Part shown: one piece after another, positions 25,891 through 34,594 of the stretch
How the letters are laid out: every line of letters starts with the position of its first letter
Numbering within the stretch: the stretch's first letter is position 1
NCBI GenBank assembly: GCA_035545275.1
Contig: DASZYT010000001.1
Location: 22,652 to 86,651 of the forward strand
Origin: DASZYT01 sp035545275
Lineage (GTDB): Bacteria; Patescibacteriota; Saccharimonadia; Saccharimonadales; UBA4665
Direction: 5' to 3'
Length of the DNA: 64,000 bases
Position numbers and translations under genes: made by a program
The notes under the pieces: model-generated
The model's input: the letters and a program-made list of their open reading frames with translations, nothing else
Databases searched by the model: none
Told to the model about the DNA's origin: nothing

Positions 25891-27165
25891 ATGAAAATTA
25901 AATCTGTTTTAGCCCGACAAATCTTTGATTCACGGGGGTATCCCACCGTGGAGTGTGATATTTTCCTCGAAAATGGCGCGTTCGGGCGGGCGGCTGTGCC
26001 GTCGGGCGCGTCCACTGGCAGCCAAGAGGCGCTGGAGCTGCGCGATGGCGGTGAGGCTTTCGGTGGTAAAGGCGTCAGTAAAGCTGTCGCCAATGTAAAC
26101 GAACGCATTGCACCGGCGCTAGTCGGGTACGAAGCGTGGGATCAATTTGCCATCGACACACTACTCAATGAGCTTGATGGCACCGACAACAAGAGCAATT
26201 TAGGTGCTAATGCTATGTTGGCCGTATCACTAGCCGCCGCCAAAGCGCAGGCGGCCAGTGACGGTATGCCGCTTTACCGCCATATCGGCAACATCGCCAA
26301 AAATGATACCTTCAGCCTGCCCGTGCCCATGCTCAACATATTGAACGGCGGCAAACACGCCGCGGGTTCTACCGATATCCAAGAGTTTATGATTATCCCC
26401 ACCGGCGCGGCAGATATCAGCGAAGCCCTGCGCATGAGCGGCGAAATTTTTCATGCGCTTGCCAAAGTGCTATCAGAGCACGGCTATGCCACGAGTGTGG
26501 GTGACGAGGGCGGCTATGCCCCGGCCGTTCATGGCGGCACGCAGGAAGCCCTTGACCTTATCGAAGCCGCAGTCAGCAAGGCCGGCTATACACTTGGTGA
26601 GCAAGTAGGCTTGGCGCTTGATGTGGCCGCAAGCGAGCTCGTAAAGGGCGACGGGTACGATTTTGTCCGCGCGCAGCAGGAGTACTCGACCGGCGAGCTT
26701 ATCAGCTGGTACGAAAAGCTCTGCAAGCAATATCCGCTGTTGTCACTCGAAGACGGTTTGGGTGAGCAAGACTGGGCCGGCTGGCGCCAGCTGACCGACC
26801 TACTTGGTGACAAAATCCAACTGGTAGCCGACGACCTACTGGTGACAAACACCAAACTGTTGCAACGTGCTATCGACGAAAAATCTGCCAACGCCATCCT
26901 TATTAAGCTCAACCAAATCGGTACACTCAGCGAAACCATTCAGGCCGTGCAGATGGCTCAGGCAGCCGGCTGGCGCACGGTCATTTCGCACCGGTCCGGC
27001 GAGACCGAGGACACTACCATTGCCCATCTCGCCGTGGGACTCAATGCCGGGCAGATAAAAACCGGCTCATTTAGCCGCAGCGAGCGTATTGCCAAGTACA
27101 ACGAACTGCTGCGTATCAGCGAAACGCTCCCCGGTGCGCAGCTCAGCCGGCCCTTTGAAAGGTAA
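25891..27165 (+). CDS. eno: Enolase
   Basis: Dehydrates 2-phosphoglycerate to phosphoenolpyruvate. 424 residues, normal length. Visible are ARQIFDSRGYPTVE, PSGASTGSQEALELRD, catalytic Glu in VGDEGGYAP, the metal-binding Asp in ALDVAASE and LSLEDGLGE, a third in LVADDLL, Lys in ILIKLNQIG, and ISHRSGETED. The ATG at 25891 lies about ten bases after the shared -10, so the leader is minimal; the upstream frame from 25843 overlaps the divergent gene and is rejected. Confidence 0.96.
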   Translation: MKIKSVLARQIFDSRGYPTVECDIFLENGAFGRAAVPSGASTGSQEALELRDGGEAFGGKGVSKAVANVNERIAPALVGYEAWDQFAIDTLLNELDGTDNKSNLGANAMLAVSLAAAKAQAASDGMPLYRHIGNIAKNDTFSLPVPMLNILNGGKHAAGSTDIQEFMIIPTGAADISEALRMSGEIFHALAKVLSEHGYATSVGDEGGYAPAVHGGTQEALDLIEAAVSKAGYTLGEQVGLALDVAASELVKGDGYDFVRAQQEYSTGELISWYEKLCKQYPLLSLEDGLGEQDWAGWRQLTDLLGDKIQLVADDLLVTNTKLLQRAIDEKSANAILIKLNQIGTLSETIQAVQMAQAAGWRTVISHRSGETEDTTIAHLAVGLNAGQIKTGSFSRSERIAKYNELLRISETLPGAQLSRPFER

Positions 27166-27210
27166 AATTACTTCTTGACCGAGTGTGTATGGGGGAATAG
27201 GCTTTAAGTA

Positions 27211-28494
27211 ATGCTCAAACTGAATCGTGCCAAGAAAATAACAGACAAAGCAAAATCCTTGCTGTCGTTTCGCCCCGACAAAGACCTAAGCCCCGAAGAC
27301 ATCCGAGCGGCGCGTGCCTACGTGAAAGATTTTTGGAAAAACCTGGAGCGATTTCACCCGAAGGACGATGAGAGTTTGCTGGGATTACCCAAGCCGTACT
27401 TGGTGCCGAGCTACGACGAAAGTGCCAGTTTTGATTACAACGAGCTGTACTACTGGGACAGCTACTTCATGGTGCAGGGTACGCTCGATCAAGAGCATCG
27501 CGAGCTGGCTATGGGTATCCTCGAAGATTTACTGAGCCTGCTCAAGCGTTTCAAGATTATTCCCAACGGTTCGCGTACATTCCTGATGGGCCGTTCGCAG
27601 CCTCCTTTCCTAACTTCGTTCATTTTCGACATCTACCAGGCCTACGATCCCGGCAAAGAATGGCTAAAAGAGGCCATCGCGCTGGCCCAGCAGGAATACC
27701 ACACGGTATGGATGGGCACCAAAAAGCCCAACGAGCGGCAGGTGCACAAAGGCCTCAGCCGTTACTACGACATCAACTATCTGCACGATTTGGCCGAGGC
27801 CGAAAGCGGCTGGGACATGACCCCGCGTTTCAACCGCCATGCGCTCAACTATCTACCGGTTGACCTCAACGCGTTGCTGTATAAATACGAGACCGATTTT
27901 GCCCGGGCGGCACGCATCCTGGGCGATAAGCGCGAGGCGGCCAAGTGGGATGACGCCGCCGAACAGCGCAAAAAAGTCATGACAGAGTTCATGTGGGACC
28001 GCATCCGTGGGCTGTTTTACGACTATAACTATGTGCGTGAAAAGCGCGGCACGGTCAGTTCACTAGCATCGTACTACACCATGTGGGCAGGATTAGCCAC
28101 GGAAGCACAAGCCGAAGCCATGGTGCGAGCCCTGCGCCGGTTTGAGCACAAGGGTGGTTTGAGCACCACCGACGCGGTGCCTATCGGGCAGATGGTTATG
28201 GGCGGCATGCCCACGCAATGGGCCTACCCCAACGGCTGGGCACCGCTGCATTTCATCGTTATCAAGGGGCTGGAGCGCTACGGCTACCACAACGATGCGC
28301 GCCGCATCGCCATGAAATGGCTCAAAACCAATGTCTCATGGTTTGACGAACACGGAGTGTTCCTGGAAAAATACAACGTGGTCGACCCATCCAAGCCGCC
28401 ACTCAAGGGTGTGTACCCCTCTCAGACCGGTTTCGGCTGGACTAACGCGGTGTTTGAACGCCTCTGCGAAGAATACGTCGACCGTGCGGCATAG
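27211..28494 (+). CDS. GH37-type trehalase
   Basis: Likely hydrolyses alpha,alpha-trehalose to glucose. 427 residues, no signal peptide, so cytoplasmic. It shows the family signatures ELYYWDSYFMVQG near residue 77 and QWAYPNGWAPLHF near residue 335, plus RTFLMGRSQPPF. The enzyme is shorter than E. coli TreA/TreF because terminal extensions are lacking. It lies 45 bases after enolase, in the same direction. Trehalose taken from an actinobacterial host would feed directly into the glycolytic genes of this window; that link is inference. Confidence 0.85.
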   Translation: MLKLNRAKKITDKAKSLLSFRPDKDLSPEDIRAARAYVKDFWKNLERFHPKDDESLLGLPKPYLVPSYDESASFDYNELYYWDSYFMVQGTLDQEHRELAMGILEDLLSLLKRFKIIPNGSRTFLMGRSQPPFLTSFIFDIYQAYDPGKEWLKEAIALAQQEYHTVWMGTKKPNERQVHKGLSRYYDINYLHDLAEAESGWDMTPRFNRHALNYLPVDLNALLYKYETDFARAARILGDKREAAKWDDAAEQRKKVMTEFMWDRIRGLFYDYNYVREKRGTVSSLASYYTMWAGLATEAQAEAMVRALRRFEHKGGLSTTDAVPIGQMVMGGMPTQWAYPNGWAPLHFIVIKGLERYGYHNDARRIAMKWLKTNVSWFDEHGVFLEKYNVVDPSKPPLKGVYPSQTGFGWTNAVFERLCEEYVDRAA

Positions 28495-28498
28495 ATGC

Positions 28499-28504
28499 TA
28501 TAAT
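28499..28504 (+). promoter_or_regulatory. -10 box of the tRNA-Val region
   Basis: TATAAT just after the trehalase stop and 13 bases before the decayed tRNA copy. It would transcribe both the relic and the intact tRNA-Val. Confidence 0.5.
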
Positions 28505-28512
28505 ACACGGCG

Positions 28513-28603
28513 ACGAGGGCAATTAGCTCAGTTGGCGCAGCTTGCTGCAAAATCTAATAATCGCGCAAGCGCTCTAGCCAGCTCAGAGAAAACTACCCTG
28601 GAT
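28513..28603 (+). pseudogene. Decayed tRNA-Val copy with inverted D-arm fragment
   Basis: 28513-28536 is identical to 28621-28644, covering four flanking bases and the first 20 bases of the intact tRNA-Val. After that the copy has lost the 3' D-stem strand and the anticodon loop (GCAGC joined to TTGCTG). About 25 bases later GCGCTCTAGCCAGCTC is an inverted copy of the D-arm. It cannot fold as a tRNA. Confidence 0.7.
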
Positions 28604-28624
28604 GTGTTGTTAAAAGATTTACGA

Positions 28625-28701
28625 GGGCAATTAGCTCAGTTGGCTAGAGCGCAGCATTCACATTGCTGAGGTCACAGGTTCAAGCCCTGTATTGCCCACC
28701 A
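28625..28701 (+). tRNA. tRNA-Val (anticodon CAC)
   Basis: Acceptor GGGCAAT/ATTGCCC with encoded ACCA; D arm GCTC/GAGC; anticodon stem CAGCA/TGCTG around TTCACAT, anticodon CAC; T arm with GGTTCAAGCC. All four arms pair. A terminator follows. Confidence 0.94.
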
Positions 28702-28737
28702 AACAAAAAGCCTCACAAAAGAGTGAGGCTTTTTGTT
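28702..28737 (+). terminator. Terminator of tRNA-Val
   Basis: AACAAAAAGCCTCAC, loop AAAAGA, GTGAGGCTTTTTGTT: a perfect stem of 15 with a T-run. Confidence 0.9.
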
Positions 28738-28752
28738 TGCTATAGTAATTGC

Positions 28753-29172
28753 ATGGCTCATGAAGACAATTGTCCGTTTTGTAGCGCTGGCGAGCGGGTC
28801 GTGAAGGAAAATGGCACCGCGCAGGCTATTTTGAGCAACCCGCGCAAGGTAGCGGGGCACGTGCTGGTGATGCCCAAGCGCCACGTGGAGCAGCCGTGGG
28901 AGCTGACACGCGAAGAGTTGCAGGACGTGTTCGAGCTGATTTTTGACATCGAGCAGAAGCTAGTGGGCAAGTTGGGCGATGGCTGCGACATCCGGCAGAA
29001 TTACCGGCCTTTCAAACGGCAGAGCGACACCAAGGTAAATCACATAACATTTCACGTCATCCCGCGCTCCGCGGATGATTACATCTATACCGTATCCGAA
29101 AAGTACGAGACCGACCTGTTTGCCGACCTGGACGATCTGGAGCGCGACGAAGTCACGAAGCTGCTGAAATAG
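28753..29172 (+). CDS. HIT-family protein lacking the middle histidine
   Basis: 139 residues with the histidine-triad fold: an N-terminal CPFC (zinc-type start seen in many HIT proteins), NPRKVAGHVLVMPKRHV, and the triad region NHITFHVIPR. The canonical motif is HxHxH; here the second His, which is the nucleophile in FHIT and HINT, is Thr (HITFH). Nucleotide binding may persist but the usual nucleotidyl-transfer chemistry is doubtful. The start is leaderless (TATAGT at 28741-28746). One base separates it from the NUDIX gene. Confidence 0.85.
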   Translation: MAHEDNCPFCSAGERVVKENGTAQAILSNPRKVAGHVLVMPKRHVEQPWELTREELQDVFELIFDIEQKLVGKLGDGCDIRQNYRPFKRQSDTKVNHITFHVIPRSADDYIYTVSEKYETDLFADLDDLERDEVTKLLK

Positions 29173-29173
29173 T

Positions 29174-29668
29174 ATGGTGCACGCCGCCGGACTGCTGATA
29201 TTTAGGAGAAACAACGACCGGGTCGAAGTGCTGCTGACGCATCCGGGTGGACCGTTCTGGGCTAAAAAGGACGTCTGGTCCATACCCAAAGGTGAAGTCG
29301 ACGAAGGGGAGAGCCTTGAGCAGGCCCTGGTGCGCGAATTTAAAGAAGAAACTGGCTTTGATATCCCGCCCGGCGAGCGGATTGATTTGGGCACTTTTGC
29401 CCAAGGCACACGCAAGACCAACCATATCTGGGCGGTGGAGGGGGATGTAGACGTTTCAAAATTTGTCTGCGAGAGTACCTTTACCACGGAATGGCCGCCA
29501 AAATCCGGGCAAAAGCAGGCATTTCCCGAAAACGACCGCGCGGCTTGGTTTGAGCTCAATGTCGCCAAACAGAAGGTATTTGACGCACAAAGGGTGTTCG
29601 TGGACCGTCTGGCCGCACACCTGGGTTTGAATTTGGTCGAATCCCCACAACAGCAGTCTCTGTTGTAA
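29174..29668 (+). CDS. NUDIX hydrolase
   Basis: Hydrolyses a nucleoside diphosphate linked to another group. 164 residues. The Nudix box is complete: GEVDEGESLEQALVREFKEE followed by TGF, with the REUXEE core intact. The upstream PGGPFW and WSIPKGE resemble the diadenosine polyphosphate/NUDT2-like subgroup. Coupling to the HIT gene one base upstream suits a shared role in Ap4A or damaged-nucleotide clearance, but the substrate is not proven by sequence. Confidence 0.9.
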   Translation: MVHAAGLLIFRRNNDRVEVLLTHPGGPFWAKKDVWSIPKGEVDEGESLEQALVREFKEETGFDIPPGERIDLGTFAQGTRKTNHIWAVEGDVDVSKFVCESTFTTEWPPKSGQKQAFPENDRAAWFELNVAKQKVFDAQRVFVDRLAAHLGLNLVESPQQQSLL

Positions 29669-29675
29669 AGTAATT

Positions 29676-29704
29676 TTGTCAAACTCTAAATATTCTGGTA
29701 AAAT
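29676..29704 (+). promoter_or_regulatory. Promoter of the gene at 29728
   Basis: TTGTCA at 29676-29681, a spacer of 17 and TAAAAT at 29699-29704. AGGAGAATCCC then precedes the ATG. Confidence 0.65.
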
Positions 29705-29727
29705 ATAGAAAACGCCAGGAGAATCCC

Positions 29728-30261
29728 ATGGAATTTACCGATTCATACGGCTATCGGCCGGATTTACTATGGCCCTACCGTCGTCTTAACAACGAAGATC
29801 TAGGTAGGCTTCTATTGCGGCGCGTCCAACAGGAACGTGATTCGCTCGTTTTACTTAGCGAAAGCCTGGATGTGTTACGTAAGCGGGGCGACAAGGACCC
29901 ATTCAGTTTCATCGATATCAAAAATAGTGGGGAAGTGCAAAAGGGCTGGATTATTTCCAGACAGCGTAGCCCGGCTCCTGGCGCCGGTCCGCGTGACATC
30001 GTCACCGTGGCTATGAGTGAAGAAGGTGAAATATGGCAAGGGCGGTTTGACGTCAGTAGCCATACACTCGAAGTCGACTGCGCCTATCCTCCGCAGAGCG
30101 TGCCGTACCTGGAGTGGCTTTATCGTGCCAACGAAGGACAGATTGTCACACCACTGGTGAGTGAACAGGAAAACGAAGTAGTTGCCGGGCTCTTGCAACG
30201 CCCCGATAGCGGGCTGGCGATAAGTATGGAATACCTGATTCACCCACGTAGCGGTTTCTGA
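29728..30261 (+). CDS. Hypothetical soluble protein
   Basis: 177 residues with no signal peptide or membrane helix. The N-terminus is rich in Arg, Leu and Tyr (LLWPYRRLNNEDLGRLLL) and the rest looks like mixed alpha/beta. It has a dedicated consensus-like promoter and a proper ribosome site (AGGAGA), unlike its leaderless neighbours. I do not recognise the family. Confidence 0.6.
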   Translation: MEFTDSYGYRPDLLWPYRRLNNEDLGRLLLRRVQQERDSLVLLSESLDVLRKRGDKDPFSFIDIKNSGEVQKGWIISRQRSPAPGAGPRDIVTVAMSEEGEIWQGRFDVSSHTLEVDCAYPPQSVPYLEWLYRANEGQIVTPLVSEQENEVVAGLLQRPDSGLAISMEYLIHPRSGF

Positions 30262-30327
30262 TCCGGTACAGAAGTGTGCTAAGCCAAGCCCTTCTCTAAT
30301 CGTTATCCAACGGGTACAATGAATCAG

Positions 30328-31773
30328 ATGAAATACTACGTTGCCACCTCTATTCCCTATGTCAACGGTGAGCCGCACCTCGGGCACGCCATGGAGTTTG
30401 TGATGGCCGACGTCTTGGCCCGCAACGCGCGGGCGCAGGGCAAAGAGGTGCTGTTTAGTACTGGCACCGACGAGCACGGCGGCAAGATTGCCGAAAAAGC
30501 CGTCGAAAAAAAGGTTGAGCCCAAAGCGCTGGCCGACGAGATGAGCGCCCGCTTTGCCAGCCTGGCCCAAAGCCTTAACATTAGCAATGACCGGTTTATC
30601 CGCACCACCGACAAGTCGCACGAACAGCGCGCCCAACTCATCTGGAAAGCGCTCGAGAAAGATATCTATAAGAGCACCTACGTAGGGTGGTACTGCACGG
30701 GCGACGAGGAATTCTTTACCGAAACCGTCGTCAAGGCCAACAACGGCATCTGCCCTGACCACAATCGTCCGTACGAAAAGCTTGAGGAAGAGAACTACTT
30801 CTTTAAGCTCAGCAAATACGCCGACAAAATCAAAGAGGCAATTACTTCTGAGACGTTTGTCATTCTACCCGATACGCGTCGCAACGAGATCTTGGCCGTT
30901 ATTGACGAAGGGCTCGAAGACATCAGCATTTCGCGTCCGGCCGACAAGATTGGCTGGGGCATCCCCGTACCTGGCGACAAAAAACAGGTAATGTACGTGT
31001 GGTTTGAGGCGCTCATGAACTATATAACCGTGCTGGGCTACCCTGAGCACGAAGACTTCAAGAAGTTCTGGCCGGCCGACGTGCAGGTGATAGGTAAGGG
31101 CATTTTGCGCTTCCACGCCGCCGTCTGGCCTGGCATGCTGCTGGGTCTTGGGTTGCCCTTGCCAAAGGTGTTATACGTGCACGGCTACGTCACGGTGGGC
31201 AACCAAAAGATGAGCAAGAGCCTGGGCAACGCCGTGTCACCCGATGAAGTGGTTGAAAAGTACGGCGCTGATGCGTTCCGCTACTATTTCTTGCGTCACA
31301 TTCCCAGCTACGGCGATGGTGACTTCACCTGGGAGACGTTTGATGCGGCGTACAATAATGAGCTGGCAAACGAGCTAGGCAACGCTGTACAGCGCACTGC
31401 TGCCATGATTCAGAAATACCAGGACGGTGTCATTGGGGACATTCCGCCGGCCGAGCACGACGTGGCTCAGTATAACGAAGCGCTAGACGCCTGCCGGTTC
31501 GATCGCGCCCTCGACGAAGTGTGGGAACAAGTGCGCGGCCTCAACCAGTACATTGACGAGGAAAAGCCGTGGGAAGTGGCCAAATCAGGCGACGCTGACC
31601 ACTTGCGTGAGGTGCTGGCGTACCAGGCCAGTGCACTACTAGAAATTGCCGACCTGCTCAAACCTTTTTTGCCTGACACGGCCGCCAAAATCCGTAACGT
31701 ATTTGAAAGCGGTGTCGTGAAACCCATTGCTGGCACCCTGTTCCCCAAGCAGGAAACTTCTACCCAGGAATAA
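30328..31773 (+). CDS. metG: Methionyl-tRNA synthetase
   Basis: Charges tRNA-Met. 481 residues, the short form without a C-terminal tRNA-binding extension. The HIGH signature is HLGH, the class I second signature is KMSKS, and zinc-region remnants include WYCTGDEEF and CPDH. The ATG at 30328 is preferred over the in-frame ATG at 30319 because the latter overlaps the -10 box TACAAT (30315-30320) and could not be on the transcript. A gap of seven bases makes this a leaderless mRNA. It is followed by tatD. Confidence 0.95.
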   Translation: MKYYVATSIPYVNGEPHLGHAMEFVMADVLARNARAQGKEVLFSTGTDEHGGKIAEKAVEKKVEPKALADEMSARFASLAQSLNISNDRFIRTTDKSHEQRAQLIWKALEKDIYKSTYVGWYCTGDEEFFTETVVKANNGICPDHNRPYEKLEEENYFFKLSKYADKIKEAITSETFVILPDTRRNEILAVIDEGLEDISISRPADKIGWGIPVPGDKKQVMYVWFEALMNYITVLGYPEHEDFKKFWPADVQVIGKGILRFHAAVWPGMLLGLGLPLPKVLYVHGYVTVGNQKMSKSLGNAVSPDEVVEKYGADAFRYYFLRHIPSYGDGDFTWETFDAAYNNELANELGNAVQRTAAMIQKYQDGVIGDIPPAEHDVAQYNEALDACRFDRALDEVWEQVRGLNQYIDEEKPWEVAKSGDADHLREVLAYQASALLEIADLLKPFLPDTAAKIRNVFESGVVKPIAGTLFPKQETSTQE

Positions 31774-31778
31774 CCCCA

Positions 31779-32582
31779 ATGCTGCTTGTTGATACGCATT
31801 GCCACATTCATGAGGCTGTCCGCAAAACGACGCCGGTGTACGACAAGTGGCACGAAAAAGGCGATATCGACCCCGACACACTCATACTGACAGCCAAAGA
31901 CGCCGGTGTAACCAAGCTGGTATGCGTAGGTACGACGCTGGACGACAGCGAGCTGGCTATTGAATTCGTGCAAGATAGGCCAGAATGTTGGGCATCTATT
32001 GGCATCCATCCGCACGAGGCGGCCGAGGCGATGTCACGCGGTCGTACGCTGCCCAAGTTTGCCCAATTGGCCATCCAGCCCAAGGTTGTGGCGGTTGGGG
32101 AGTGTGGCCTGGATTACTTTTATAACCACTCTCCACGCGATGTGCAGCTCAAAGTCTTACAGTTTCAGCTGGAGCTTGCCAGCGCAGCGGGTCTGCCTGT
32201 AATTTTCCACGTCCGTGAGGCATTTGACGACTTTTGGCCCCTGTACGAGCAGTATAAAGTGCCGGGTGTGCTTCACAGTTTCACCGACTCTAGGGAAAAT
32301 ATGGAACGGGCGGTTGAACAGGGGCTGTACATAGGGGCAAATGGCATTGCGACCTTCACAAAAAATCCCAAACAACTACAGATGTACCGGACTATTCCGT
32401 TGCAAAATTTACTTTTAGAAACAGATGCGCCCTTCTTGACGCCTACCCCTTATCGTGGTACAATAAACGAGCCAAAACACGTCAGAACAACGGCGGAATT
32501 TCTTGCGAGTCTTAGAGGTGAAAGCGTGGAGGGCCTAGCCACCACGACGTCTCAAAGCGCGCAAAAATTATTTGGCATCTAA
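31779..32582 (+). CDS. tatD: TatD-family metal-dependent hydrolase
   Basis: Putative DNase of the amidohydrolase superfamily. 267 residues. Metal ligands are visible in DTHCHIHE, the Glu of VGECGLDYFY, the His of IFHVREAF, the His of VLHSFTD, and the Asp of LLETDAPFL. It lies five bases after metG, the common bacterial metG-tatD pairing, so it is probably co-transcribed. Confidence 0.93.
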   Translation: MLLVDTHCHIHEAVRKTTPVYDKWHEKGDIDPDTLILTAKDAGVTKLVCVGTTLDDSELAIEFVQDRPECWASIGIHPHEAAEAMSRGRTLPKFAQLAIQPKVVAVGECGLDYFYNHSPRDVQLKVLQFQLELASAAGLPVIFHVREAFDDFWPLYEQYKVPGVLHSFTDSRENMERAVEQGLYIGANGIATFTKNPKQLQMYRTIPLQNLLLETDAPFLTPTPYRGTINEPKHVRTTAEFLASLRGESVEGLATTTSQSAQKLFGI

Positions 32583-32587
32583 AAGCT

Positions 32588-32995
32588 ATGAAACCATCGC
32601 TATTCAACCGCGACCACAACAATTTTGAGCTGCCACCTCACTTGGCTAGCGAGATTGTTGGTGGGCGCATTGCTGAAGTGAGTGCTGCCGTGCAGTCGGT
32701 TGGTGGCTATACGCCACAGCCCGCCAAAGCAGAAGCCGTGGGCTTTACATCGCTTAAAAACGTGTCTATTCCTGCGCAACGCGCCCCGATGGGCGCCGAA
32801 AACCCATTGTTTACCCAGCAAGCCGTTTTGCCGGTCGAGCAGCCGGAGGCAGCGGTGACACAACAAATGCCCAGTGAGTCTGCGCCACCTACCGATATCC
32901 CTGTAACAGCAATGTCACCCGATCAATTGAGGGAGTATATCGCGGAACAGAGCAAGCCGGCAAAGGAGATCCAAGATGGCCAAATTCCCACTTAA
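32588..32995 (+). CDS. Hypothetical protein, mostly disordered
   Basis: 135 residues, rich in Pro, Ala, Gln and Val, no membrane helix. It is likely disordered apart from a short start (SLFNRDHNNFELPPHLASEIVGG). It overlaps the next gene by 20 bases and follows tatD by five, so it belongs to the metG-tatD transcript. No family known to me. Confidence 0.65.
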   Translation: MKPSLFNRDHNNFELPPHLASEIVGGRIAEVSAAVQSVGGYTPQPAKAEAVGFTSLKNVSIPAQRAPMGAENPLFTQQAVLPVEQPEAAVTQQMPSESAPPTDIPVTAMSPDQLREYIAEQSKPAKEIQDGQIPT

Positions 32996-33356
32996 TTTCG
33001 TTACCGACCAAGCCAAGAAGCAAGAAGAACGCCGCGCAAAACTATTGCGCGCGCTTATCCATTATGAATCAAAAATTGGCGGCCAATTGTTTGGGCCTAT
33101 CCCCGAGGGCCACCGCCGTGAATTCTTTTGCCTAGACCGTCACACCTGGGTCTGGCACGAGGAATGGGACGATGTCCAGGGCCATCACGCGGTCACCACT
33201 CGCTATGACGTCCGCCCGGACGGTATTTTGAAATCACAGGGCGGGCAAAGCTACCAGCGGCTGAGCCCCCAAGAGGCCAGCAATTTCTCTAACGCCGTGC
33301 AGCTATATGGCCAGCGCGTCTTACCCGAGCTCAATCGTTTCCTACAAGTTGCCTAA
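32976..33356 (+). CDS. Conserved hypothetical protein with RREFFCLDRHTWVWHEEW-type core
   Basis: 126 residues, soluble. The aromatic-rich centre FFCLDRHTWVWHEEWDD followed by TTRYDVRPDGILKSQGG is distinctive; I recall similar sequences in Saccharibacteria but cannot name a function. It overlaps the upstream gene and precedes the cysteine desulfurase by 20 bases, inside which the latter's own -10 box sits. Confidence 0.65.
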   Translation: MAKFPLNFVTDQAKKQEERRAKLLRALIHYESKIGGQLFGPIPEGHRREFFCLDRHTWVWHEEWDDVQGHHAVTTRYDVRPDGILKSQGGQSYQRLSPQEASNFSNAVQLYGQRVLPELNRFLQVA

Positions 33357-33376
33357 GCATTGCTACAATGAGTAAC

Positions 33377-34507
33377 GTGAACTGGCCCATCTATCTTGAT
33401 TATGCCGCCGCCACGCCGGTGGGCGAAACAGTACTGGCAGCTATGCAGCCGTATTTTTCGTCACAATTCTATAATCCCTCAGCTCTCTATCTGGTCGCTA
33501 AAGACGTGTCGGCCAAGCTGGAAGACGCTAGGGCAGGCGTAGCCCACTGGCTGGGCGCTCGTCCGGCCGAAATTGTTTTTACGGCCGGTGCCACGGAAGC
33601 GAACAATCTGGCTATCCATGGGGTGATGCGACAGTATCCAGAGGGAAATATGGTAGTGAACAGCGTGGAGCACGAAGCTGTGCTGGCCCCGGCCCACGAA
33701 TATGACTGCCGGGAAGTGGCCGTAACGCCGGACGGCAGCATTGATCTGAAAGCGCTTGAGCGTACCATCGATGGCCACACGGTGCTGGTGAGTGTCATGT
33801 ATGCCAACAATGAGGTGGGCACCATCCAGCCTCTGCGCGAAGTAGCGCAGATTATTCAAAAAAAACGTGCTGAGCGTACCAACAATTTGCCACTACTGTT
33901 TCATACCGATGCTGCTCAGGCCGGCAACTATCTTGACCTGCACGCCGCTCGACTGGGTGTCGACCTTATGTCTATCAATGGAGGAAAGATATACGGTCCC
34001 AAACAGAGCGGGGCGCTGTTTGTAAAAGCTGGTGTCACGCTAAAGCCGCTCATAATGGGCGGTGGCCAAGAAAGCGGTCTGCGGTCGGGTACCGAAAACG
34101 TGGCGGGCGCGGTGGGGCTTGCGGCCGCACTCGAGCTGGTGCAAGTTAGCCGTCGTGAGGAAACGGAGCGTCTGCAAAAACTACAGAAGCTTTTTATTGA
34201 ATTGCTAGAAAAACAGATAGTCGGTGCTGTGCTAAACGGCTCACGCACGCACCGCTTGCCCAACAATGTGCACATCACTGTCCCTGGCCAGGATAACGAG
34301 CGCCTCTTGATGCAGCTGGACGAAGCGGGCATTTTGGCGGCGGCCGGCTCAGCCTGCTCGGCCTCCGACGAAGAGCCCTCGCACGTACTTCGTGCCATGG
34401 GCTTAAGCGACCAGGACGCGCAGGCCTCTTTGCGCTTCACCATGGGCCGGAGTACTACCGAGAATGACATCCGTCACACGGTAGACGTGCTTGCCACGTT
34501 GCTCTAG
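33377..34507 (+). CDS. Cysteine desulfurase
   Basis: PLP enzyme that mobilises sulfur from cysteine. 376 residues. Features are IYLDYAAATP, TAGATEANNLA, the PLP lysine in SINGGKIYGPKQ, GGGQESGLRSGTEN, and the active-site cysteine in GSACSASDEEPSHVL. GTG at 33377 is proposed as the start because the upstream in-frame ATG (33368) overlaps the -10 box TACAAT (33364-33369); a gap of seven bases makes it leaderless. No Fe-S scaffold gene is adjacent, so tRNA thiolation with the MnmA encoded at 49248 is a plausible use. Confidence 0.92.
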   Translation: MNWPIYLDYAAATPVGETVLAAMQPYFSSQFYNPSALYLVAKDVSAKLEDARAGVAHWLGARPAEIVFTAGATEANNLAIHGVMRQYPEGNMVVNSVEHEAVLAPAHEYDCREVAVTPDGSIDLKALERTIDGHTVLVSVMYANNEVGTIQPLREVAQIIQKKRAERTNNLPLLFHTDAAQAGNYLDLHAARLGVDLMSINGGKIYGPKQSGALFVKAGVTLKPLIMGGGQESGLRSGTENVAGAVGLAAALELVQVSRREETERLQKLQKLFIELLEKQIVGAVLNGSRTHRLPNNVHITVPGQDNERLLMQLDEAGILAAAGSACSASDEEPSHVLRAMGLSDQDAQASLRFTMGRSTTENDIRHTVDVLATLL

Positions 34508-34594
34508 ATGCATGACCTTCGCGCCCGCTAACGTGTTCCGGTGCGGATGTCGTGGTGGTGTTGCTTGCACAAACCGGTTATACTTTTCTGTGTA

